Shown: positions 52,917 to 62,306 of the stretch, piece by piece
Layout of the letters: each line of letters begins with the position of its first letter
Position numbering within the stretch: the stretch's first letter is position 1
NCBI RefSeq assembly: GCF_965228935.1
Contig: NZ_OZ245846.1
Location: 1-64,000 of the forward strand
Length of the DNA: 64,000 nucleotides
Direction: 5' to 3'
Source: Ulvibacterium sp965228935
GTDB lineage: Bacteria > Bacteroidota > Bacteroidia > Flavobacteriales > Flavobacteriaceae
Position numbers and translations under genes: made by a program
Notes under the pieces: model-generated
Database searches by the model: none
Told to the model about the DNA's origin: nothing
The model's input: the letters and a program-made list of their open reading frames with translations, nothing else

Positions 52917-55729
52917 TATTGTGCTTCGGTTTTGCTCTTGGGACGGGTCATATTGTCCTTTGTTTTATCAAAAACGTAATCGATTACTTGCTGGTGCCGC
53001 ATCCTTGAACGAACGGCACTACCCGCAGAAGGGGAGGCATAGAAACGTCGGGAAGCTACCCGAAGTTTGCCCGCTTCCGGAAAATGCATCATCATATGGC
53101 TCCAGGCTCCCATATTCCTTGGCTCTTCCTGTGCCCAAACCAAATCGTTAGCCTTCTTGTATTTTTTGAGGATAGCCTTCATCTGTTCCACCGGTAATGG
53201 GAACAGTTGTTCTACCCGCACCAAGGCCACATCATTGCGGCCAAGCTTTTCTTTTTCGGCCAACAGGTCGTAATAGAATTTTCCCGTGCAAAACACCACA
53301 CTTGTTACTTTCCCGACATCGGCCGAGGAATCGTCAATTACCTCCTGAAAATTCCCTGAAGCCAATTCCTCTACTGTGGATACGGCTTTTGGATGACGCA
53401 AAAGACTCTTGGGCGTAAAGATGATTAGGGGCTTCCTAAATTTGACCTTCATTTGCCGTCGTAAAATATGGAACATTTGCGCCGGAGTGGTTACATCCGC
53501 AACGTACATATTGTCCCGGGCACACAACTGTAGATATCTTTCCATGCGAGCGGAGGAGTGTTCCGCTCCTTGACCTTCATATCCATGGGGCAATAACATA
53601 ACCAGTCCATTCTGCAACTTCCACTTATCCTCAGCAGCGGAGATATATTGGTCGATCATAATCTGCGCCCCGTTGCTGAAATCCCCGAACTGTGCTTCCC
53701 AAATGGTGAGGGTGTTGGGGCTGGCCATGGCATAGCCGTAATCAAATCCGACCACACCGTATTCGGATAGGAGGGAATTGTAGATTTGGAACCTACCCTG
53801 CTTATCGGAAATATGGTTGAGCAATAGCACTTCTTCCTCACTTTCCTCTACCTTCATCACGGCATGGCGGTGGGAGAAGGTGCCCCGTTCCACATCCTGA
53901 CCGGACATCCGTACGCCATAGCCTTCCTCCAACAGGGTACCATAGGCCAATAATTCGCCCATGGCCCAATCCAAGGTATTCGTCTCAAAGAACATTTTTT
54001 TACGATCACCTACCAAGCGCTCTACTTTCCGAAGGAATTTTTTGCCCTCCGGCAATTCAGTGATGACTTTGGCGATCTTGGTTAAATTTTTAAGGTCATA
54101 GGTAGTATCCACCGAATCCATCATTTCCCATTCCCGAACACTTTCAAAGCCTCTCCATTCGTCGGCCATAAAAGGTGTGATTTCCGTCTTATCTTCCTTT
54201 CGGGAATCCTCCAATTCCTCTTCCAGCGAGCTCTTGTACTCCTTCTCCAATTCTTTTACATGGCCCTCCTGTATAACCCCTTCCGAAAGCAATCGCTCTG
54301 CATAGATATCCCTAGGGTTTTTGTGCTTTGCAATGATCTTGTAGAGTTTGGGTTGGGTAAAGCGGGGTTCATCGCCCTCATTATGGCCGTATTTTCGATA
54401 CCCCAAAAGATCCAGGAATACATCGCGCTTAAACCGCATGCGATATTCCAGCGCAAACAGGGCGGCATGTACCACGGCCTCTGCATCATCGGCATTTACA
54501 TGAAGGATAGGACTTAGGGTCACCTTGCCCACATCGGTACAATAGGTGGAAGACCTTCCGTCCAAGTAATTGGTCGTAAATCCGATTTGGTTGTTGACCA
54601 CCATATGAATGGTACCACCGGTCTTATAACCATCCAATTGTGCCATCTGTACCACCTCATAGGCTATGCCCTGCCCTGAGATTGCGGCATCCCCATGTAC
54701 CACGATGGGCAGTACTTTTGAAAAGTCCTCCGGAAAATGGGTGTCCTGTTTGGCCCGAGAAATACCTTCCACAACGGCACCTACAGTCTCCAGATGTGAA
54801 GGGTTGGGCGCAATGTTCATGTTGATGCGGTTGCCATTATCCGTTTTGCGTACCGAAGTCCAACCCAAATGGTACTTCACATCGCCATCGAAGATTTCCT
54901 GTTCATAATCCTTCCCGTCGAATTCGCTAAAAATATCCTTGGCCGACTTTCCAAAGATATTGGTCAAAACATTCAGTCGGCCCCGATGCGCCATTCCCAT
55001 GACGAATTGCTCCACGCCCAATCCCGCTGCTCTTTCCACAATGGCGTCCAGTGCAGGAATCAAGGTCTCATTGCCTTCCAATGAAAAACGTTTTTGCCCT
55101 ACATATTTGGTATGCAAGAAGGACTCAAAAGCTACCGCTTGATTTAATTTTTTGAGGATATGCTTCTTCTGTTCCGCATTGAATTGCGGATGATTATCAT
55201 TAACATTGATCCAATCCTGTATCCAGTCGACCCGATCCGGCTTTCGGATGTACATGTATTCCACCCCAATGGCATCACAATAAATACGTTGGAGGTGGCC
55301 TAAAATTTCCCGTAGTGTCTTTCTTTGGATACCGATGATTTCGCCCGCATTGAACTCCGTATCCATATCGCTTTGGGAAAGCCCGAAATTCTCGATATCC
55401 AGCGTAGGCTCATATTTTCTCCGCTCCCGAACCGGATTGGTCTTTGTAAACAAATGGCCCCGACTACGGTACCCGTTGATAAGGCGGACCACCTGAAATT
55501 CCTTTTGAAGCGATTCCGGCATGGTCACCTCCTGCCCATTGGAAAGGGCTACCGTCCCGTTCTGGGCGGAAATGTCCAGCTCGTCCAGGGCGCTTTCCAT
55601 CCCAAAATCAAAGCCTTGGAAAAAGGCTCGCCAACTCGGTTCCACACTATCCGGGTGCTGTAGGTATTTATCGTAGAGTTCGGCAAAAAAAGTGGTGTGC
55701 GCCGTATTTAAGAAGGAATATTTATCCAT
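52916..55729 (-). CDS. sucA: 2-oxoglutarate dehydrogenase E1
   Basis: The 937-residue protein starts with the E2-binding segment (FLNTAHTTFFAELYDKYLQHPDSVEPSWRAFF) and has GYRSRGHL, MAHRGRLNVL, the thiamine diphosphate site GDAAISGQG to NNQIGFTTN, and in the second half LLPHGYEGQGAEHSSARMERYLQL and PKSLLRHPKA. It decarboxylates 2-oxoglutarate and passes succinyl to lipoyl-E2. Length is standard. It is the first gene of the sucA-M23-odhB run, with a -7 promoter element about 35 bases upstream. Confidence 0.98.
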   Translation of the reverse strand: MDKYSFLNTAHTTFFAELYDKYLQHPDSVEPSWRAFFQGFDFGMESALDELDISAQNGTVALSNGQEVTMPESLQKEFQVVRLINGYRSRGHLFTKTNPVRERRKYEPTLDIENFGLSQSDMDTEFNAGEIIGIQRKTLREILGHLQRIYCDAIGVEYMYIRKPDRVDWIQDWINVNDNHPQFNAEQKKHILKKLNQAVAFESFLHTKYVGQKRFSLEGNETLIPALDAIVERAAGLGVEQFVMGMAHRGRLNVLTNIFGKSAKDIFSEFDGKDYEQEIFDGDVKYHLGWTSVRKTDNGNRINMNIAPNPSHLETVGAVVEGISRAKQDTHFPEDFSKVLPIVVHGDAAISGQGIAYEVVQMAQLDGYKTGGTIHMVVNNQIGFTTNYLDGRSSTYCTDVGKVTLSPILHVNADDAEAVVHAALFALEYRMRFKRDVFLDLLGYRKYGHNEGDEPRFTQPKLYKIIAKHKNPRDIYAERLLSEGVIQEGHVKELEKEYKSSLEEELEDSRKEDKTEITPFMADEWRGFESVREWEMMDSVDTTYDLKNLTKIAKVITELPEGKKFLRKVERLVGDRKKMFFETNTLDWAMGELLAYGTLLEEGYGVRMSGQDVERGTFSHRHAVMKVEESEEEVLLLNHISDKQGRFQIYNSLLSEYGVVGFDYGYAMASPNTLTIWEAQFGDFSNGAQIMIDQYISAAEDKWKLQNGLVMLLPHGYEGQGAEHSSARMERYLQLCARDNMYVADVTTPAQMFHILRRQMKVKFRKPLIIFTPKSLLRHPKAVSTVEELASGNFQEVIDDSSADVGKVTSVVFCTGKFYYDLLAEKEKLGRNDVALVRVEQLFPLPVEQMKAILKKYKKANDLVWAQEEPRNMGAWSHMMMHFPEAGKLRVASRRFYASPSAGSAVRSRMRHQQVIDYVFDKTKDNMTRPKSKTEAQ

Positions 55730-55763
55730 AAAACGTTTCTCTGAAATCGGAATAAAATATGTT

Positions 55764-55771
55764 CAAAAATA
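55764..55771 (-). promoter_or_regulatory. Promoter -7 element of sucA
   Basis: On the minus strand TATTTTTG matches TAnnTTTG and lies 34 bases before the sucA ATG. No TTTG is found at the standard upstream distance. Confidence 0.45.
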
Positions 55772-55830
55772 CAATATTTACGATATACAGGCGTATCTTA
55801 GATTAGGTAATCGTAGAAAATTAAGGGATT

Positions 55831-56352
55831 ATGACCAAAATGTTCCTAAAGTCTTTTGTTGTTGTTTTTTGTATGTTGACCTCCCATACCCTTTTTGCAC
55901 AAAATCCCTTGGGAGGCAATGATTTCTGGAACCGGGTCCGTTTTGGCGGCGGTTTAGGCCTGGGCTTTACCAATGGTGGGTTTAACGGCTCCATTTCCCC
56001 AAGTGCCATTTATCAGTTCAACGATCAATTTGCCAGCGGACTGAGCCTTAGCTTCAACTATGCCAAATTCAATGACGACAAGCTTTTGGCCTATGGGGGC
56101 AGCGTACTTTCGTTGTATAACCCTATCCCTTTTCTTCAGCTATCCGCCGAATTGGAACAGTTGCGGATCAATAGGGAATTCGATGACGGCACCCTTCGAT
56201 TGGAGGATAATTATTGGTCCCCTGCCCTTTTCCTGGGCATCGGTTATACGGATCGTAATTTTACCATGGGTATCCGTTATGACATACTCTACGATGATGA
56301 AAAAAGCATTTACGTGAATGCCTGGATGCCTTTTGTACGGGTGTTTTTTTAG
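55831..56352 (+). CDS. Small outer membrane beta-barrel protein divergent from sucA
   Basis: The 173-residue protein has a signal peptide (ending HTLFAQ) and alternating strands (VRFGGGLGLGFTNGGFNGSISPSA, FASGLSLSFNYAKF, YWSPALFLGIGY, FTMGIRYDILYDD, WMPFVRVFF) ending in Phe, as needed for outer membrane assembly. Because of its place next to sucA, relatives may have been labelled alpha-ketoglutarate decarboxylase, which the sequence does not support. Function is unknown. Confidence 0.8.
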   Translation: MTKMFLKSFVVVFCMLTSHTLFAQNPLGGNDFWNRVRFGGGLGLGFTNGGFNGSISPSAIYQFNDQFASGLSLSFNYAKFNDDKLLAYGGSVLSLYNPIPFLQLSAELEQLRINREFDDGTLRLEDNYWSPALFLGIGYTDRNFTMGIRYDILYDDEKSIYVNAWMPFVRVFF

Positions 56353-56441
56353 GTTTTCCGATTTTTGGTTATGTGCAATAAAATTGCCCAAACATTCCTG
56401 TCGAATACCATTTTGCCTTAATCGACAATCAGATACCATTA

Positions 56442-57533
56442 ATGAAAAGAATTCTGATAATAGTCTCGATTTTATTCATTTCTTGCGAAATCCGACAAGC
56501 CAAAAACGGTCAAATTTATTCTGTTAAACAAATTTCAGATATTCAGGCAAACCTGATTTTTGATAAAACCAAAGTCTTCCCAAATAACAGTCAGATTTCG
56601 ATTTCAATAGTAGAAAACGGATTAGCGAAATTTTATGGGATAGTACGAAAAAATGATACTATCTATTCTCTCAGCAACCAGGATAGTGTTTTTGAGGTTG
56701 GCTCAATAACAAAGGTATTTACATCGACTCTTTTGGCAAATGCGGTAGTAGAGAACAAACTGAAACTTGGAGATTCTATTAACGATTATCTTAATTTTCC
56801 ACTAAGGGATGATACTAAAATAACTTTTCAGAGTTTGGCAAATCATACCTCTGGACTTCCAAAAAAGCCATCCAATTTGGGATTCGGCCCGGGAAATCCA
56901 GATTCTAAGTATCGGTATTATGATGAGGAAAAACTAAAAAAGTATTTGACCGAAGGTTTACGGTTAACATACAAGCCAGGCGAAAGAACCAAGTATTCAA
57001 ATTTAGGTGCGGGGATCCTCGGTTACACATTATGTGAAGTTTACAAAACAGACTATGAAAGTCTTATTCAGGATAAAACCTTTGGAAGGTATCAGATGAA
57101 AAACTCGACCAGTAATATAGACAAGATAGTTCCATTACTTGTAAAGGGTTTGGATACCGATGGGGACGAAGTACCTAATTTAGATTTATCGGCACTGGTC
57201 GGTGCAGGTGGGATGTTTTCTACTGTTGAAGATTTATCAAAATTCGTGATTGCACACTTTGACCATTCCAATAAAGAATTACAATTGGCTTTACAAAAGA
57301 CTTTTTCGATAGATGAATCCTCCGACAGGGGTCTCAGCTGGCGAATTTTGAGGAATACCAATTCGCAACCTTGGTATTTCCATAATGGGGCCACACCGGG
57401 TTATAAATCTTTTCTTGTGATGAATACAAAAACTCAAAACGGCATAGTGATATTATCAAATGTATCAGGTTACAATAAAAACCAGAACAATATAGACGGA
57501 TTGGGTTTCGAACTAATGAAGACCTTAGAATAA
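56442..57533 (+). CDS. Serine hydrolase of the class C beta-lactamase / DD-peptidase fold, lipoprotein
   Basis: The 363-residue protein has a lipoprotein signal (ILFISC, Cys15), the nucleophile motif S88-I-T-K91 in VGSITKVFTS, Y185-S-N187 in TKYSNLGAG, and a HNGATPGY segment (near 310) in place of KTG. This is the pattern of the wide beta-lactamase-related family, which includes esterases and D-aminopeptidases; resistance cannot be inferred. Base composition is more A+T rich than the core genes to the left, suggesting recent gain. Confidence 0.9.
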   Translation: MKRILIIVSILFISCEIRQAKNGQIYSVKQISDIQANLIFDKTKVFPNNSQISISIVENGLAKFYGIVRKNDTIYSLSNQDSVFEVGSITKVFTSTLLANAVVENKLKLGDSINDYLNFPLRDDTKITFQSLANHTSGLPKKPSNLGFGPGNPDSKYRYYDEEKLKKYLTEGLRLTYKPGERTKYSNLGAGILGYTLCEVYKTDYESLIQDKTFGRYQMKNSTSNIDKIVPLLVKGLDTDGDEVPNLDLSALVGAGGMFSTVEDLSKFVIAHFDHSNKELQLALQKTFSIDESSDRGLSWRILRNTNSQPWYFHNGATPGYKSFLVMNTKTQNGIVILSNVSGYNKNQNNIDGLGFELMKTLE

Positions 57534-57693
57534 AATGACTATCGTCAATAGTCAATATTATAAGCAATTCGCACCTTCATTTTCGGAGAACCTGAATTTT
57601 CCAACCCCTAGTCCGCTCAATTTTGCTACCTCGATTTAGCCTCCTGAGTCAAAACCCCTTGGTAGTGGACGAACATGTTCGCGATATAGAGCC

Positions 57694-57727
57694 ATTATTT
57701 ATTACCAAACGTTTGGTAATAAATAAT
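57694..57727 (+). promoter_or_regulatory. 34-bp perfect palindrome, probable TetR operator
   Basis: The sequence is identical to its reverse complement over 34 bases. The centre reads TACCAAACGTTTGGTA and the arms are AT rich. It covers the TTTG of the promoter for the downstream tetR gene. Position and symmetry are those of an autoregulatory TetR-family operator; two dimers could fit on a site of this length. Confidence 0.8.
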
Positions 57728-57742
57728 TTTGTTATACATTTG
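57712..57742 (+). promoter_or_regulatory. Promoter of the tetR-DUF1348-hydrolase operon
   Basis: TTTG at 57712-57715 lies inside the palindrome and TACATTTG at 57735-57742 is 19 bases downstream, an exact Bacteroidota promoter. The tetR ATG follows only four bases later, so the transcript would be leaderless or nearly so. Confidence 0.75.
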
Positions 57743-57746
57743 CCCT

Positions 57747-58310
57747 ATGAGACCACAGAAAGTATTGGATAAGGATATCTTGATCGGTTTAACCAAAGTA
57801 TTCCGCTCCAAAGGCTATGAGGGAGCCAGTTTAAAAGAACTGGCAGAGGCGACGGGTCTTAAAAAAGCTAGCTTATACCATAGGTTTCCCAATGGGAAAA
57901 AAGAAATGGCGGAAGCTGTATTTGCCCACGTCGGCAAATGGGTGGATCATAATGTATTTGAAGCACTATTGGACGAACGGTTTACGCCCAAAGAGCGTAT
58001 AAAAAATGGTCTTAATGAAATAAGAACACTATATGACCATGGAAATGAGGTATGCATTTTTAGGGCCTTATCCATGCAAACCGGATTAGAACTATTTGAA
58101 AAACAGGTTAATAGTGGCATGAACCAATGGATAAATGTTTTCAATGAAGTTGGACTGGCCCTTGGATTTTCCACAGCCGACTCTCAGAAAAAGGCCGTGC
58201 AAGTGTTGATTGAAATTCAGGGAAGTTTAATTGTTTCCAAAGGATTGGGCGATATCAGCGTGTTTGAAAAGACCTTACAAAACATTGAAATAAAGTATAT
58301 AAACGGTTAA
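57747..58310 (+). CDS. TetR-family transcriptional repressor
   Basis: From ATG 57747 the protein has 187 residues. The helix-turn-helix lies at about 28-47 (SLKELAEATGLKKASLYHRF) and is followed by the usual linker helix. The C-terminal ligand domain (about 60-187) resembles the LmrA/YxaF-like group, with no identifiable ligand. It is the first gene of a three-gene run; the next start is about 50 bases downstream. The palindrome over its own promoter strongly suggests self-repression, relieved by a small molecule that the downstream enzymes may process. Confidence 0.92.
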   Translation: MRPQKVLDKDILIGLTKVFRSKGYEGASLKELAEATGLKKASLYHRFPNGKKEMAEAVFAHVGKWVDHNVFEALLDERFTPKERIKNGLNEIRTLYDHGNEVCIFRALSMQTGLELFEKQVNSGMNQWINVFNEVGLALGFSTADSQKKAVQVLIEIQGSLIVSKGLGDISVFEKTLQNIEIKYING

Positions 58311-58362
58311 AAAATTTTTGAATCAATTAATTACCGAACATTCGTTAAATAAAAATGGAATA

Positions 58363-58773
58363 ATGGAAACAAAACACCCCTTACCTCCTTTTAATAAGGA
58401 GACGGCAAAACAAAAAGTTCAGATGGCAGAAGACGCTTGGAATCAAAAAGATCCTATAAAAGTATCCAAAGCCTATACGCTGGATACCGAATGGCGAAAT
58501 CGCGATCAGTTCATTAACGGGCGATCTGAAGTTCAGGCATTTCTTGCCAATAAATGGAAGAAAGAACTGGATTACAAACTTAAAAAAGAGTTATGGGCAT
58601 TCAAAGACAACCGAATCGCCGTAAGATTCGAATACGAATATAGAAATGCGGAAGGTCAATGGTTCCGGGCCTATGGAAATGAGAATTGGGAATTCGATCC
58701 AAACGGATTGATGCAAAAACGCTATGCCAGCATCAATGACTTGGAAATAAGGGAATCTGATAGAAAATTATAG
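58363..58773 (+). CDS. NTF2-like protein of the DUF1348 family
   Basis: ATG 58363 gives 136 residues; an upstream TTG start would add 15 unlikely residues. The sequence (FNKETAKQKVQMAEDAWNQKDPIKVSKAYTLDTEWRNR, INGRSEVQAFL, IAVRFEYEYRNAEGQWFRAYGNENWEFD) matches DUF1348, a small cone-shaped NTF2-like fold that often binds or isomerises hydrophobic compounds. It sits between the tetR gene and the hydrolase (gap 16 bases to the latter), so a shared substrate is likely. The actual reaction is unknown. Confidence 0.88.
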   Translation: METKHPLPPFNKETAKQKVQMAEDAWNQKDPIKVSKAYTLDTEWRNRDQFINGRSEVQAFLANKWKKELDYKLKKELWAFKDNRIAVRFEYEYRNAEGQWFRAYGNENWEFDPNGLMQKRYASINDLEIRESDRKL

Positions 58774-58789
58774 ATAAAAATTGCATCAA

Positions 58790-59767
58790 ATGAAGAATTT
58801 AAAACTTGTCTTTTTAGCATTCGTCCTCTTACTATTAGGGTGTAAGGAAAAAACGAACACCGAAGCATCACAAAATACGGTAACGGTCAAAACGAAATAC
58901 CATGCGACTCAAATTCAATATAAAACACTGGAAGTTAATGGAATACATATTGCTTACCGTGAATCCGGAGATCGTAAAAATCCAACCATTGTTTTATTAC
59001 ACGGTTTTCCCTCCTCATCCCATCAATATCGCAAAGTCCTAAATCAGCTTTCGGATGATTTTCACCTCATTGCTCCCGATTATCCAGGATTTGGAAACAG
59101 CGATTTTCCTTCAGCGGATAAGTATGAATATACGTTTGACAATATTGCTGCCACAATCAACGTATTTCTGGAGTCAAAGAATGTTAATTCTTATGCCATG
59201 ATGATACAGGACTATGGTGCGCCCATCGGTTTTAGACTGGCTACGGCCCACCCGGAAAGAATACGCGCGATCATCAACCAAAATGGGAATGCTTATGAAG
59301 AAGGTTTGGGGGCAGCGTGGAAAAGTGTACGCGAATTTTGGGCAAACAGAAGCCCGGAAACAGAAAAGGCTTTGCTTGGTGTATTTTCATTGGAAGGGCT
59401 CAAATGGCAATACACCCATGGTACCCGAAGTCCTGAAAATGTAAACCCGGATACCTGGAACCTAGACTATATGAAAATGTCCAGACCCAATGCACATGCC
59501 GTAAATCTTGATTTATTTTATGATTATCAGAACAATTTGAAATTGTATCCGAAATGGCAAAGCTATTTAAGGGAGTATCAACCTCCTTTATTAATCGTTT
59601 GGGGCAAAAATGACGAATTCTTTCCCGAAAGTGGTGCAATGGCATTTAAAAAAGATGTCCAAAACATTGATTACAACATTTATGACACAAGACATTTTGC
59701 CCTAGAGGAAGATGGTGACAAAATCACCGAAAAAACCAGAAGTTTTATGAAAAAAGAAGTGAAATAG
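58790..59767 (+). CDS. Alpha/beta hydrolase with Asp nucleophile (haloalkane dehalogenase / epoxide hydrolase-like), lipoprotein
   Basis: ATG 58790 gives 325 residues with a lipoprotein signal (LLLLGC, Cys18). The fold shows the oxyanion HGFPSSSH, DYPGFGNSD, and the nucleophile elbow MIQDYGAPIGF with Asp141 rather than Ser. It also has an acid in WGKNDEFFP (near 283) and the His in DTRHFALEEDGD (near 306). An Asp nucleophile marks dehalogenases and epoxide hydrolases, which form an ester intermediate opened by water. Export as a lipoprotein is unusual for this subgroup. The gene ends the TetR operon and could remove the inducer. Confidence 0.88.
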   Translation: MKNLKLVFLAFVLLLLGCKEKTNTEASQNTVTVKTKYHATQIQYKTLEVNGIHIAYRESGDRKNPTIVLLHGFPSSSHQYRKVLNQLSDDFHLIAPDYPGFGNSDFPSADKYEYTFDNIAATINVFLESKNVNSYAMMIQDYGAPIGFRLATAHPERIRAIINQNGNAYEEGLGAAWKSVREFWANRSPETEKALLGVFSLEGLKWQYTHGTRSPENVNPDTWNLDYMKMSRPNAHAVNLDLFYDYQNNLKLYPKWQSYLREYQPPLLIVWGKNDEFFPESGAMAFKKDVQNIDYNIYDTRHFALEEDGDKITEKTRSFMKKEVK

Positions 59768-59918
59768 GCCAATCGAAATCATAAAACAATAAAAGTACTA
59801 TCAAATATAAAGGCATTGTGATGACCATTTTTACCGGCTGTTGCCAAAGACGAAGTTTTATCAAGAGCCGTAAGCAACCTTTTATGCATTAAAGGCATCT
59901 TATTACTAAACCCTAAAA

Positions 59919-60503
59919 GTGAAGAAAGTAGCCTTTTACATAGTTTTGGCCATGAGCTTCTTGGTAGTACTATCTTGCGATAACGATGAACCAAATCAAG
60001 GTGTAGAGGAAATTTTAAGAATTAACCATTACACAATAGCTGGGCATGGGCCTTTTTTAAGGATGTACAATTTGGTTCAAAAAGGAGATGCAATTGGTAC
60101 AAATGATTGGGAGATTTTTTATGCTCCCGTAGAAAATTTTGAGTATGAACTTGGATATGTATACGAAATTTTGGTTAACAGATCTGAAATCGAAGACCCT
60201 CCACAGGACATTATTCCTATACGGTACACCTTAAAAGAAGTTATTTCAAAGGAAAAGACGAGTAGGCAAATAGAGTTTGAAGTAAAACTAAGACAGTCAT
60301 ACACGGAAGAATCTGAATCCTATGTGACCGGTAGCATCGACTCTGGATTTAAGATTTTAGATCAAATTATTATCGATTGTAATCAGAATTGTAACCTATT
60401 GATCGACGCACAAAACGAAGAGGAATTGGTCGATGTTATCGGTATTTTTCGACATACCGAAGAAGCCAATACGATTAAACTGATAGATCTAAAAAACCTC
60501 TGA
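59919..60503 (+). CDS. Lipoprotein with DUF4377-like domain
   Basis: The 194-residue protein starts at GTG 59919 (KKVAFYIVLAMSFLVVLSC), a lipoprotein signal with Cys20 and an acidic DNDEPN tail. The body reads WEIFYAPVENFEYELGYVYEILVNRSEIEDPPQDIIPIRYTLKEVIS, the hallmark arrangement of DUF4377, followed by a C-terminal part with CNQNC. Domain function is unknown. It follows the hydrolase by 150 bases and may have its own promoter. Confidence 0.8.
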   Translation: MKKVAFYIVLAMSFLVVLSCDNDEPNQGVEEILRINHYTIAGHGPFLRMYNLVQKGDAIGTNDWEIFYAPVENFEYELGYVYEILVNRSEIEDPPQDIIPIRYTLKEVISKEKTSRQIEFEVKLRQSYTEESESYVTGSIDSGFKILDQIIIDCNQNCNLLIDAQNEEELVDVIGIFRHTEEANTIKLIDLKNL

Positions 60504-60594
60504 GTTACTAAAGGCCAAACCGAAAAGTTTTTTAGGATCCATTTGTTTGGGTATTCTTAGTACTTTTCCCTTGAAAAGGTAAAACCAATCTCCC

Positions 60595-61914
60595 ATGAAA
60601 ATCGACATAATCGCTACACTTTTAGTAGTCCTTCTTTTTTCCTGTAAAAACAAAGAGGGAACTGAACGAATCGCTGTTCAAAAAAAGGTTGGCACCCATA
60701 CAATCTATGCCTTGAATGCGGATGAAATTCCCAAGGGAGAGGGAATCATCGCCATTATCGGCGCCACCTTGATCAATGGTACGGGTTCGGCCCCGGTGGA
60801 GAATTCACTGGTGATTCTACAAAATGATATCATCGATTTTGTTGGTAAGATGGGCGAACGAGAAATCGAAGAGGATGCCACAGTTATTGATGCCCAAGGA
60901 ATGACTCTGCTTCCCGGCCTTATCGATGCCCACTTTCATGGGGGAAAACATGCCGAAATGTCTACCCTTTTCCTTAAAAAAGGGGTGACCTCCGTCCGGG
61001 ATCCCGGTGCTTGGAACGCTTCTTATGATTCCGCCCGGAATTCCGGAAGGCCCATTCCCCGCTTGTTTTTGACAGGCCCGCATATCGATGTTTATCCTCC
61101 GGCCTATCCTGAAAATTCGTATCTGATACAGGATGCCGAGGAAGGCCGGATCGCTGTAAATCGTTTTGCCGATGAGGGTGCTACCGCCATCAAGGCCTAC
61201 TTTCGGCTTTCTACGGAAATGATAGCCGCTATTTGTGACGAAGCCCATAAAAGGGGAATTCCGGTTACGGCCCATCTGGAAATTACCCATGCTATGGATG
61301 CCATTAAGGCAGGGCTTGACGGGGTGGAACATGTAACCTCATTTGGCACGGCCTTGCTCCCATTGGAAGAGGCCGAAATCTACAAAAACAAGGTTATGGC
61401 GGACAATGAGGCCCGTAGATCGGGACGTTACGAGGTATGGAACGAATTGGATATGGACAATAGTGTTTTGATGGACACCTTGATTCAGTTATTGGTAGAT
61501 CGCAAGACCTTTGTTAGTCCCACCTTGGCTGTTTTTGAACGGCAGCCCGACAGAGGGGACAGTGTTGCCGTCAACGGTTTTGCGAACATGCTCAAATTTG
61601 TCGGCAAGGCCAAAAAGGCTGGTGCAAAAGTAGTGGTGGGTTCCCATACTTGGGTGCCCTATGCGGATACCGGTGATGCCTACTACCGCGAAATGGAGCT
61701 ATTGCACAAAGCCGGACTAAGCAAAATGCAGACCATTGAGGCCGCCACCCTGGAGAATGCCAAATTTTTTAGGATAGATTCCCGTCTTGGCAGCATCGAA
61801 AAAGGAAAAATTGCAGATCTGATATTGTTACGTGAAAACCCATTGGATGACCTAAAAGCCCTGAAAACTGTTGAACAAGTAGTTTTGAACGGGGTCCTTT
61901 GCGAGTTTCAATAA
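60595..61914 (+). CDS. Amidohydrolase-superfamily lipoprotein (imidazolonepropionase/prolidase-like)
   Basis: The 439-residue protein has a lipoprotein signal (LLFSC, Cys17) and an amidohydrolase barrel. The metal pair H113-x-H115 is in LIDAHFHGG, a bridging Lys is in ATAIKAYF, and TAHLEI and GVEHVTSFG follow, with the terminal beta sandwich GSIEKGKIADLILL. The lipoprotein form in Bacteroidota usually hydrolyses small amides or dipeptides outside the cytoplasm. The substrate is not known. It stands alone between the DUF4377 gene and a convergent small gene. Confidence 0.9.
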   Translation: MKIDIIATLLVVLLFSCKNKEGTERIAVQKKVGTHTIYALNADEIPKGEGIIAIIGATLINGTGSAPVENSLVILQNDIIDFVGKMGEREIEEDATVIDAQGMTLLPGLIDAHFHGGKHAEMSTLFLKKGVTSVRDPGAWNASYDSARNSGRPIPRLFLTGPHIDVYPPAYPENSYLIQDAEEGRIAVNRFADEGATAIKAYFRLSTEMIAAICDEAHKRGIPVTAHLEITHAMDAIKAGLDGVEHVTSFGTALLPLEEAEIYKNKVMADNEARRSGRYEVWNELDMDNSVLMDTLIQLLVDRKTFVSPTLAVFERQPDRGDSVAVNGFANMLKFVGKAKKAGAKVVVGSHTWVPYADTGDAYYREMELLHKAGLSKMQTIEAATLENAKFFRIDSRLGSIEKGKIADLILLRENPLDDLKALKTVEQVVLNGVLCEFQ

Positions 61915-61949
61915 TACCGTCCTAGAAGATTTCCTAAAGAAAATCTGAT

Positions 61950-62306
61950 TTACTTACTATACTTTGCCTTTAGCCACACCTTTTGTAGCTCCCTCTTTAG
62001 GATGAGAAACGAGACCTGTTCCGCTACTTCCACCGCATCGGTCACCTGGATTTCCTTAAAAACCTTTTCCGGTACATCAACTATATATAGGAGATTGAGA
62101 TAGTCCACGAATTTTTCAAGGATGAGAAAATAGACCTTTTCATGGAGTGTGGCCTGTAAATCGGCGGGTTCAACATCCAATGAAAAATCGATAGGGATAT
62201 TGGCCAACCCAAAATCCTTTTCCAATTGGATTACCAATTTGCCATATAAGCCCTGGTCTTCGGCACTTTGTAAGAGCTCGGTACTATTGGGGAAATTCAT
62301 GACCAT
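61950..62306 (-). CDS. Conserved-looking hypothetical cytosolic protein
   Basis: This 118-residue protein has no signal peptide and is rich in leucine and charged residues (LLQSAEDQGLYGKLVIQLEKDFGLANIPIDF, EKVYFLILEKFVDYLNLLYIVDVPEKVF). Predicted helices are amphipathic and there are no cysteines. I do not recognise a family. Two ATG starts (62306, 62300) are possible. Coding character is good, and it is convergent with the amidohydrolase. Confidence 0.75.
   Translation of the reverse strand: MVMNFPNSTELLQSAEDQGLYGKLVIQLEKDFGLANIPIDFSLDVEPADLQATLHEKVYFLILEKFVDYLNLLYIVDVPEKVFKEIQVTDAVEVAEQVSFLILKRELQKVWLKAKYSK

Noticed and set aside
57534..57693. Possible small gene between the serine hydrolase and the palindrome
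   Set aside because: No frame longer than a few dozen codons with a start signal is present; stops occur in all frames.
59779..59994. 71-codon minus-strand frame in the gap after the alpha/beta hydrolase
   Set aside because: It overlaps the signal peptide of the DUF4377-like lipoprotein, has no start-site support and no recognisable features.
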